64,000 nucleotides of DNA from Ascaphus truei. Lineage: Eukaryota > Chordata > Amphibia > Anura > Ascaphidae. Positions 56,500-64,000 of the stretch are shown in pieces. Location of the stretch: positions 287,606,145 through 287,670,144 of the forward strand of contig CM071567.1 of NCBI GenBank assembly GCA_036426205.1, given 5' to 3'. Every line of letters starts with the position of its first letter. Position 1 is the first letter of the stretch. The position numbers and the translations under genes were made by a program. The notes beneath the pieces were generated by a model. That model was not told the DNA's origin and did no database searches. It worked only from the letters and a program-made list of their open reading frames with translations.

Positions 56500-56985
56500 T
56501 TCGTTACCATAGCGGCTATCTGCTATGGTAATGAAGCAGCATGAATGTATTTTTAATAATAGTGTACTGGAGCAGGTGTCCCCGGGGGCCTGCAGTACCA
56601 ATTATGTGCCCCCCAAAAATAATTAAAAAACACAAATACTTATAAATGAATACATCCCCCTCGCCTAACACGGATGTGAAGCCACCAGTTCTTCCACGCA
56701 GACTACGGGTCCGCGGTGCCCCCATGAACTACGCAGCCTGATACCCGTGAGACACCCGAGGATACCGCAGGTGGTCTCCAGAGGTCTCACGCAGAACCAA
56801 GGAACAAACCCTGAATGTAAAATAAGTAAACATTCAATACATACATCCCCCCAACACCTATAGTACAATAATGTGCAAAATAACTATTATCCAGATAGGG
56901 ATAATAGATTATTTGCCCATTATTAAACACATTAACTAGCATATTAAAATAAATAAAGTACTACTGACCTCATCAATAAGACTAA
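56500..56985 (-). repeat. Repeat E, left copy (inverted)
   Basis: It starts with the small palindrome CCATAGCGGCTATCTGCTATGG and runs to AGTACTACTGACCTCATC. Its reverse complement recurs at 59960-60300, with shared CACGGGTATCAGG, TAGTTATTTTGC and CAAATAATCTATTATCC. It is the left flank of the PLE 3 insertion. Confidence 0.8.
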
Positions 56986-57954
56986 CACTATGAGTCTGTA
57001 GAGCATTTTTAATGTTTCTAATATGTTCCTGAATGCGGAGTTTTAAACTTTGTTTTGTGAGGCCCACATATTGTAGGCCGCATTGGCATTCAAGAAGATA
57101 CACAACATGTGTGGTGTTACAATTAATATATTCAGTGATATCATAAGATTTAGAGTCAGTTTGTGATTGGAAAGTTTTTCTTACAGGATGAAGGTGTTTG
57201 CAGACAACATTTTCCACATGGAAAATTCCGGACCGATTTACTACATAGCCAGGATAGACTCAATGTCTGAATATTGTCCCTACCAATGTCGCTGGGAGCC
57301 AAGACATCTTTTAAACTTCTTGCTTTCTTATAAATAAAATTCGGAGAATGACTAATATGACCACTCAATATAGGGTCCGTAGAGAGTATCCCCCCAATGT
57401 TTTTTAATAACCCCCTCGATTTCCTTATTCATGGAATTGTAATTTGTAATAAATGGAACAACAATTATCTTATCAGTCTCACGTATTTTTTTGTTTTTAG
57501 GTAACAGCATACTTGTACGGTCCATAATCCTGACCCTGTCTAATTCTGCCATTAGCCTTTTGTAATTATATCCCCTTTCCATGAATCTCATAAAAAGAAA
57601 TTGAGCCTGCTTTTAAAAATCTGATTCAGTTCAGTTCCTTTTAATTCTCATAAATTGGCCCCCAGGTATGTTGGTTATCCATGATGGTTTATGGTTACTG
57701 GAGGCCAACAAAATATTGTTAATATCTACTTTCTTGAAGAAAATTACTGTATTGATACCATGTTACACTGAAGCTGATAAAACTAAATCCAAGTAATCAA
57801 TACTATCACTATTTGTAATATGGGTAAATACCAAATTATGTGTATTTGAGTTAATATAATGTGAAAATTGATTAACTGACTCTTCATCACCCTCCCATAT
57901 GCACAAAATGTCATCAATGTACCGATGCCACACTATTATATTCACACTCTGCAT
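56986..57954 (-). pseudogene. PLE 3, inverted 5' part (RT motif C to endonuclease)
   Basis: Reading the minus strand from 57954: VWHRYIDDILCIWEGDEE (RT motif C with DD), SIDYLDLVL, then a region of frame changes with KIIVVPFITNYN and KKHWGDTLYGPYI, then the endonuclease YLLECQCGLQYVGLTKQS, LKLRIQEHIRNI and LQTHSVS. The endonuclease is cut off at about 56985 where repeat E begins. The gene is frameshifted several times. The missing endonuclease end lies on the opposite strand at 57955. Confidence 0.85.
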
Positions 57955-58175
57955 TCAGGAACATATTAGAAACATTAATAATGCTCTACAGACTCATAGT
58001 GTTAGTCGTCACTTTGCACTATATCATGGTAGGGATCCATCTTCCTTAACCTTCAAAGGGATAAAATATGTTCCAAGAAATAGAAGGGGAGGAGACAGAA
58101 TCAAGGATATCTCTATTCAAGAGACTTTCTGGATTCATAAACTAGGTACCTTGGCCCCTGGGGTTGAATGAGAAT
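57955..58175 (+). pseudogene. PLE 3, 3' part (endonuclease end)
   Basis: The plus strand starts inside the endonuclease with CIQEHIRNINNALQTHSVSR, repeats about 20 codons of the inverted part, and goes on with KGIKYVPRNRRGGDR, IQETFWIHKLGTLAPG and a stop at about 58171. Together with 56986-57954 it forms one element whose 5' part is inverted relative to its 3' part. Confidence 0.85.
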
Positions 58176-58715
58176 ATGGATTTATGTTGTCTCTATTGAT
58201 ACACATTTATTGTGTGATTTGCGTTATTCCTGTGCTTTGTCTTCCAATATATCTATTTTTTGGGTTTATATAGTTATACATTTATGTGAATCATCATTTC
58301 TAAAAATTTACCATACTAACTGATGTTTATTTCATTTCAGAGCTCTACTCCAATTACATTTATTATTTTATTATTTTTATGATGTTGTTTTAATTAAAAG
58401 TTTAGTATACCAATTAAAAACACAGTTTAGGTAGCGCTAACTATATGGATAATCAATCCCTGAATTAGGGGGCTGCCTATATACTAAAACTGACCCCCTG
58501 GTCAGATAACAAGAAAAGGAAAAAAAAGATTAGTATTAAAAAAGGCGCCAACAAGAAAGGATATAATCACCACCAGGAGGAGACCGATGAGGATTCCAGG
58601 TGATAAAGATGTGCTTAAAATGGCTTAACCCCTTAATTACCTTTGTGGTTATTATCCGATAAGGTGTTTAAGGGGTTAATTGATATCTGAATGTAATTGC
58701 AATGTATTGGATTTG
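58176..58715. other. PLE 3 tail and short palindromic module
   Basis: AT-rich DNA follows the stop codon of PLE 3. TTTAGGTAGCGCTAACTATA at about 58427 may be its 3' end. At 58620-58680 TTAACCCCTTAATTACC and AAGGTGTTTAAGGGGTTAA form a module like those elsewhere. Confidence 0.5.
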
Positions 58716-59911
58716 TATTGTGTATTGTATGTCTTTATTTATATAGCGCCATTAATGTACATAGCGCTTCACAGTAGTAATACATGTGGTAATCAAATAA
58801 ATAACAGATAATATAAATGACAGATCATGGGAATAAGTGCTTTAGACATAAATGTAACATTAAGGAAGAGGAGTCCCTGCCCAGAGGAGCTTACAGTCTA
58901 ATTGGTAGGTAGGTAGAACGTACAGACACAGTAGGAGGGAGTTCTGGTAAGTGCGTCTGCAAGGGGCCAAGCTTTATGTATTATGTGTTCAGAATATCCA
59001 CATTGCTATTCATATGCTTCTTTAAGCAAGTGTGTCTTAAGGTGGGTCTTAAAGGTGGATAGAGAGTGTGCTAGTCGGGTACTGAGGGGAAGGGCATTCA
59101 AGAGGTGTGGGGCAATCAGTGAAAAAGGTTTAAGGCGGGAGAGGGCTTTAGATACAAAGGGGGTAGAAAGAAGACATCCTTGAGAAAAACGCAAGAATCT
59201 GGATGCTGCATAACGAGAAATTAGGGCTGAGATGTAAGGAGGGGCAGAAGAGTGTAAAGCTTTAAAAGTGAGGAGATGAATGGAGTGTGAGATGTGGGAT
59301 TTGATCGGAAGCCAGGAGAGGGATTTCATGAGGGGAGATGCTGAGATAGATCTAGGAAAGAGTAGAGTGATTCTGGCAGCAGCATTTAGGATAGATTGTA
59401 GGGGAGACAGGTGAGAGGCAGGAAGGCCGGACAGCAGGAGGTTACAGTAATCAAGACGGGAGAGAATGAGGGCCTGAGTCAAAGTTTTAGCAGTCGAGCA
59501 ACAGAGGAAAGGGCGTATCTTTGTTATATTGCGGAGGAAAAAGTGACAAGTTTTAGAAATGTTTTGAATGCGAGGGGCGAATGTTAGAGAGGAGTCGAGT
59601 TTGACCCCTAGGCAGCATGCTTGGCAGCGTGCAGGGTGAATGATTGTAGTTCCAACAGTAATGTGGAAGGAGATATTAGGGGCAGGTTTGGGAGGAAGTA
59701 TGAGGAGCTCTGTTTTAGCCATGTTGAGTTTAAGGCGGCGGAGGGCCATCCAGGATGATATAGCAGAGAGACATTCAGAAACTTTGGTTTGTACAGCAGG
59801 TGTAAGGTCGGGTGTTGAAAAGTATATTTGTGTGTCGTTGGCATAGAGGTGATAATTAAACCCAAAAGATGTTATTAGGTCACCTAGAGAGAGTGTGTAC
59901 AGAGAAAATTG
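58716..59911 (-). pseudogene. L2-type LINE, 5'-truncated copy 2
   Basis: An open frame of about 300 codons on the minus strand begins in the RT at [19 protein letters not shown] and goes on with [10 protein letters not shown]. The catalytic box is normally YADD, so the second position of the DD pair's partner is changed to asparagine and the RT would be dead even if complete. [16 protein letters not shown] and [13 protein letters not shown] follow. No stop is present where copy 1 has TAG. The 3' tail (58716-58900) has GTCTTTATTTATATAGCGCC. It was inserted close to PLE 3 inside the composite inverted repeat. Confidence 0.87.
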
Positions 59912-59959
59912 GCTATGTATTTTGTGGGCAACGAAAGACAAGGTGATTGCTGGCGACGG

Positions 59960-60160
59960 GGGCTTCTTATTGATGAGGTCAGTAGTACTTAATTTATTTT
60001 AATATGCTAGTTAATGTGTTTAATAATGGGCAAATAATCTATTATCCGTATCTGGATAATAGTTATTTTGCACATTATTGTACAGTAGGTGTGGGTGGGG
60101 GGGGGGTGGGTGTATGTATTGAATGTATAGGCCAGGTTTATTTTTTTTACATTCAGGGTT
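59960..60160 (+). repeat. Repeat E, right copy
   Basis: TTATTGATGAGGTCAGTAGT, TTTTAATATGCTAGTTAATG and AATAATGGGCAAATAATC mirror 56860-56985. A long interrupted G-run sits near 60090-60110. A further direct copy of part of this repeat lies at 62700-62830. Confidence 0.8.
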
Positions 60161-60570
60161 TGTTCCTTGGTTATGCGTGAGACCTCTGGAGACCACCTGC
60201 GGTCTCCTCGGGTATCTCACGGGTATCAGGCTGCTGGTTCCACGGGTGACACCTGCGGGGATGAAGCGGTGGTCCAACATCCGTGGGGGCATTGCGGACC
60301 CGTAGTGAGCACTTGTGAGTTCCCCAGACCCCCGTGAGAACCACCCGAGGCCCCGCAGACTTCTGTGGGTCTGACCCGGGGCTCCCAGACATCCGCGTGC
60401 CTACCCTGGGGACCCAATTGTGGCCCACGGTGACCCAAGGAGACGACCTGGGGGCCATGGCGTATGGCGGGACCCAACAACAGGCCTCCAGAACTTGTGT
60501 GAAACAAGTTGCTGGTACCCTGTAGGTCGGTCAGGTCCCCCTCCAGCCCGCCGGGGACTCGCGTGGGGCT
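60161..60570. repeat. Degenerate GC-rich minisatellite
   Basis: Blocks such as GGAGACCACCTGCGGTCTCC, CACGGGTATC, GACCCGGGGCTCCCAGAC and ACCCACGGTGACCC recur with spacing of roughly 30-35 bases. It is related to 56690-56800 (inverted) and 62890-63290. Frames across it are composition artefacts. Confidence 0.6.
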
Positions 60571-60910
60571 GGGGTATGAACCCTGTATGTAAAAGGATAA
60601 ATCATGTATTTATGGGGAGGGGCACAGGGGGTGGGTAATGTATTTAATAAATAGAATGATGCTTATTGGGGGGCTGTGTATTTTTTTTATTGTGGGTACT
60701 GGGGTTGGGGGGGGGGGGGTATTGGCCCCAACGGTATGTGGGTAGGCCTCCCTTGTGTTTAGTGGGTGAGGGTGGTTAGGCCTCACGAAGTGGGGGGTTA
60801 GTGTGGGAGGGTATGTAGGCCTCCCGAGTGGTGGGTGAGGGTGGGTTAACCCCATAATGACTGTAGTTGTTAAAAACCGCTATGGTGATTAAGGGGTTAT
60901 GGGACATTAC
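60571..60910. repeat. G-run and palindromic modules
   Basis: There is a G-run near 60708-60720. GTAGGCCTCCC and GTTAGGCCTCAC recur, then GGGTTAACCCC and a palindrome centred near 60868 (GTTGTTAAAAACCGC). Confidence 0.65.
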
Positions 60911-61187
60911 ATTGGATGTTTTCATTCTTGTGTCTGTTTTGCAACAGCGGAGGGTGCATGGGCAGGATGAAGATGAGGATGGCCTTCATCGTGGCAGCCG
61001 GAAATGGGTGAGTGCTATATGTATTTAATGTATTTATTGTTGTTTATGTATTTTAAATACACAGGGGGTGTATCTTGTTTATTGCAATGTTTATTGGGGG
61101 CAAATGTACCCAATAAACATGCTATTCTGCCTTAACCCTTCATTGCCATAGCGGCTATACGCTATGGTAATGAAGCAGCATTTATGT
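60911..61187. other. Linker between palindromic modules
   Basis: It contains GATGAAGATGAGGATGGCC, a purine-rich linker related to 62665-62690 and, inverted, to 37755-37795. Near 61140 CCATAGCGGCTATACGCTATGG is a small palindrome. No gene. Confidence 0.5.
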
Positions 61188-61482
61188 ATTTTAATAATAT
61201 TGTGCAGAAGCAGGGGTTCCCCTCAGATGAACCACATTGATTTGTGGCTCAGGGACCCCCTGGTTCCTGAGTTACAGGCCCCGGTTTGGGGCATCAGTTA
61301 CAGTGTCGCCTCCATATTTATAGCAGACACGGCGCGAATGGGACGCTATAAAGATGGCCGCGACACTGCCACCAGATGACACATACCGGGGCCTGTAACT
61401 CGGGAAGCAGGGGTCCATGGTCCACAAAGCAAAGCGGCACAGCTCAGGGAACCCCCTGCTCACAGTACACTATTATTAAAAA
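61188..61482. repeat. Foldback family C variant
   Basis: Mirrored TTTAATAATATTGTGCAG / CACAGTACACTATTATTAAA ends, then GCAGGGGTTCCC / GGGAACCCCCTGC, CCTGAGTTACAGGCCCCGG / CCGGGGCCTGTAACTCGGG. The middle (ACAGTGTCGCCTCC / CGCGACACTG) differs from other C copies. Confidence 0.8.
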
Positions 61483-61563
61483 TACATTCATGCTGCTGCG
61501 TTACCGTAGCACATAGCCGCAAAGGTAAGGAACGAGTCTTTATTGATATATGTGTTTTACTGA

Positions 61564-61827
61564 TAGTGTAGATGTGCAGAGGGTCTCCAGAGCTGAACCA
61601 CTTTGGTTTTAGGTCCGGGGACCCCCTGCTTCTCGAGATACAGGCCCCTTTATGGGGTGCCGGTATCCCTCTGCTTTGTTTACACTTCGCGGTCACGTGA
61701 TCGGGACCTTTAAATGCAGAGGGATACTGGCACCTCATAAAGGGGCCTGTAGCTCGGGAAGCAGGGGGTCCCCGGACCTGTAACCAATGCGGTTCAGCTC
61801 CGGAGACCCCCTGCACATGTACACTAT
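61564..61827. repeat. Foldback family C, full palindrome
   Basis: It begins ATAGTGTAGATGTGCAGAGG and ends CCCCCTGCACATGTACACTAT. Internal pairs include CCGGGGACCCCCTGCTTC / GAAGCAGGGGGTCCCCGG and the centre GCGGTCACGTGATCGGG near 61695. Confidence 0.9.
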
Positions 61828-61837
61828 GAGTAAAAGT

Positions 61838-62115
61838 TGTTTATAAATAATTTATATTTTGCCGATGTTTGCACTGATGTCTCTCTCTGCTGCAAATACA
61901 TATCGGCAGAAACGGCTTATCGGCAGGTTATCGGGAGCCAGGCTGTTTCGGCACAGGCTCATCGGCAGTTTTGCTTTTGCAGTGATTCGGCAGGGATCGG
62001 CATGGATTCGGCCCTTACTGAATACTGCAAGGGCAAATCGCCAAAATAAGGCCTATCGGCAACCCTTGGCGATTGCACTTTTTCGGTGCTTACTGCATAG
62101 AGCCCTAATAGACAG
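61838..62115 (+). repeat. Repeat D, right copy
   Basis: CGGCAG and ATCGGCA words recur (TATCGGCAGAAACGGC, CTCATCGGCAG, GATCGGCATGG), ending GGTGCTTACTGCAT. This mirrors 55945-56195 and completes the outer border of the composite inverted repeat. Confidence 0.7.
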
Positions 62116-62164
62116 TTAAACAGTAAAGTATATTGTGTACAGATGCCGCGTTATGGTCGGCTGC

Positions 62165-62600
62165 GAGAATGTGCTGGTCAACCATGTGCACTGACAGTCC
62201 GCAGTGCACTGCATAGCAGTTGGTAATGGCCCATCAGGATTACCACAGCAGTTTTCCTTGCATCTGAATGGGACTCATTCTGTGTGAATCCTACCCGGTT
62301 GCACCTGTCTGTAAAAGACAAGCAATAATAGTGAGACTGAATCAGTCACTCAACCTGCGTGCTTCTAATAGGCAATCATACAACTTTAATTTGAATAACA
62401 TAGTATTGATGCAGGGGGACCCCGGAGCTGAACCACATTTATTTAAGCGCTGGCGACACCCTGATTCTTGATTTACAGGCCATGGTATGGGGCCAGTATC
62501 TCCTGTGCGTCTATATGTCCGGGTCACGTGACGTAGGTCACGTTAAACCCCTTAATTACTATAGTGGTTATTAACCGCTAATGTGATTAAGGGGTTAGGG
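62165..62600. repeat. B-related, C-half and module fragments
   Basis: 62165-62330: AATGGCCCATCAGGATTACC and GAATCCTACCCGG (B-related). 62405-62530: CAGGGGGACCCCGGAGCTGAA with GGTCACGTGACG (one C arm). 62545-62600: CTATAGTGGTTATTAACCGC (palindromic module). Confidence 0.6.
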
Positions 62601-62699
62601 GCCATAGGAATGTATTTATTATGTATGTATGCACTCTGCCAACGGATTGTAGGACCTGCTGTATCGTGATGAGGACGGCCAGCATATTGCTGTGGTAAG

Positions 62700-62880
62700 T
62701 AGAACTGAATTTATTTACTTTATTTATGCTGGCTAATGTTGTGTTTAATAATGGGCAAATAATCTATTATCCATATCTGGATAATAGTTATTTTGCCCAA
62801 TATTGTATTGTATGTGTTTGGGCAGGGGGGTGGGGGGGATTGATTGAAATGTAGGCCCATGTTTTATGTTTCTACATACA
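62700..62880 (+). repeat. Repeat E, third copy
   Basis: TAATAATGGGCAAATAATC, TATCTGGATAATAGTTATT and a G-run near 62826-62838 follow the order of 59960-60110. Confidence 0.75.
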
Positions 62881-62889
62881 GGGTTGATA

Positions 62890-63290
62890 CCTTAGGTCTG
62901 CGAGGACTTATGTAGACCACCTGAGGACCCCCGGACGCCCACGGGTACCACCTGCTGCGGACCCACGGGGACAACTGCGGGGAAGAACTGGGGGCCCCAC
63001 AACTGTGGAGGCCCTGCAGACTCACAGGGACCACCCGAGGGCCCCAGAACCCCATGCGAACCTTCCAAGGGCCCTCAGATACCTGTGGGGCTGACCCGGG
63101 GACCCCCAAACACCCACGGGCTCACCAGTGGACCCAATTTGGGACCCACGGTGACACGGGAGGACCACCTGGAGGCCCATGGCACCTAGCGAGGACCACC
63201 TGGATACCCCCAGACCCTGTGGGCACCCCCCTCTGGTTCACTGTGGGGCCTGCGGACACCCGTCGGGACCACCGGGGAATACCATAGGCC
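62890..63290. repeat. Degenerate GC-rich minisatellite
   Basis: Units resembling GGACCACC-GAGGGCCCC-CAGAC recur about every 30-35 bases with heavy divergence. It occupies the same position after repeat E as the array at 60161-60570. Confidence 0.6.
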
Positions 63291-63313
63291 TGGGGTATTA
63301 ACCCTCTACTGTA

Positions 63314-63662
63314 GTGCTGACGAGTATTCTAAAACAAATCTAGGGCAATCACCAACAAGACCCAGGTACATGCTGGGTATATGCTGGGTACATGCTGGGT
63401 ACATGCTGCAACATTTCAGTGACATTTCTGCAGACTGACTAAGGGCCCATTGGATTAACAGCGGGGGTCCCTGGCAGTCCCATTCAAACTGAATGGGACT
63501 TCCAGGGACCCTTGCTGTGTTAATCCGATGGGCCAATAGTCTATGCAGAAATGTCACTGAAATGTTGCAGCATTTACCCAGCATGTACCTGGATCTTGTT
63601 GGTGATTGCCCCAGATTTTCCAAGGCAAGTTTAAGGCAAGTTTTAGAATACTCATCGGCGCA
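63314..63662. repeat. Foldback family B, full palindrome (~349 bp)
   Basis: The ends are GACGAGTATTCTAAAAC and GTTTTAGAATACTCATC. Paired blocks inside are GGGCAATCACCAACAAGA / TCTTGTTGGTGATTGCCC, TGCAACATTTCAGTGACATT / AATGTCACTGAAATGTTGCA, and GGGCCCATTGGATTAACA / TGTTAATCCGATGGGCC. The centre is CCCATTCAAACTGAATGGG near 63487. The left arm carries an extra four-unit GGGTACATGCT tandem (63363-63405). Confidence 0.92.
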
Positions 63663-63761
63663 CCTGTATGTTAAAAAATAAATAATGGTTTTACATTATG
63701 GGGCGCAAGGGGGGGTGTGTGTATTGATGCTGAGTAAATGTTTTTTAATATACATTTAATT

Positions 63762-64000
63762 CCTAGTGTAGATGTGCAGGTGGTCTCCGGAATAGAACCG
63801 CGTTGGTTTTATGTCCGGGGACCCCCTGCTTCCCGAGATACTGGCCCCTTTATGGTGTGCCGGTATCTCCTATGCAAGGAAATGTCCCGATCACGTGACG
63901 CGGGAATCCAATGCATAGGAGATACCGGCACCCCATAAAGGGGCCTGTATCTCAGGAAGCAGGGGTCCCCGGACCTCAAACTAACACGGTTCGGCTCGAG
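63762..64000. repeat. Foldback family C, cut by window end
   Basis: It starts CTAGTGTAGATGTGCAGG. GGAGATACCGGCACCCC (63918-) mirrors GTGTGCCGGTATCTCC (63857-), with the centre GATCACGTGACGC near 63895. The right terminus lies beyond 64000. Confidence 0.85.

Noticed and set aside
55889..56512. A 207-codon plus-strand frame
   Set aside because: It runs through repeat D and a full foldback palindrome; the similar DNA at 61460-61816 yields a frame on the other strand, as expected from a palindrome.
62864..63287. Gly/Pro-rich, collagen-like frames
   Set aside because: They are produced by the GC-rich minisatellite in several phases and strands.

Overview
This window looks like non-coding vertebrate nuclear DNA that is very rich in repeats. 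An amphibian, probably a frog, is the best guess. The basis is the mix: Penelope-like elements (PLEs) carrying a GIY-YIG endonuclease and hammerhead-like RNA motifs, L2/CR1-type LINEs with a 3' end reading GCGCTATATAAATAAAGA, Gypsy-type LTR fragments, hAT MITEs with 8-bp target duplications, and many palindromic repeats. The organism call is inference. I found no cellular exon, tRNA, rRNA or operon. Every protein-like reading frame I recognise belongs to a retroelement and is truncated, frameshifted or interrupted.

Layout. 1-4131: AT-rich DNA, then a GC-rich LTR-like block holding a 269-bp tandem duplication and a precisely bounded hAT MITE (3105-3260). 4132-10754 and 23046-29567: two arms of a large inverted repeat (6.6 and 6.5 kb) around a 12.3-kb spacer. 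Each arm carries an LTR-like end, two hammerhead-like motifs, hairpin-forming modules and a decayed Gypsy pol fragment. In the stretches I compared by eye the arms differ mainly by one-base indels, which raises the possibility of an assembly or read artefact. 29568-31552: GC-rich interior of an LTR-like element without a recognisable protein. 31703-34555: mostly AT-rich with no gene seen. 34560-36338: an L2-type LINE fragment inserted in an older RT fragment. 36480-38640: a PLE end with the best-preserved hammerhead core, then palindromic modules.

38641-43560: a solo LTR with 4-bp target duplication, a TA-flanked MITE, a second hAT MITE and another palindrome. 43560-46190: a PLE split by a 746-bp solo-LTR-like insertion. 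46191-52100: a third hAT MITE with perfect 8-bp duplication, a second TA-flanked MITE and a foldback element of about 0.7 kb. 52106-54835: a third TA-flanked MITE, then a minus-strand PLE with RT and GIY-YIG endonuclease and a hammerhead-like motif about 0.5 kb past its stop codon. 55566-55762: a near-perfect 197-bp palindrome. 55945-64000: a composite of inverted palindromic repeats and GC-rich minisatellites, split near its centre by a PLE with an internal inversion (56986-58200) and an L2 copy (58716-59911).

The retroelements are nested and supply the only coding remnants. The most interesting material is structural: several hammerhead-like RNAs with compensating stem I pairs, and families of long palindromes that could extrude as hairpins. 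All boundaries were read by eye and no database was searched.
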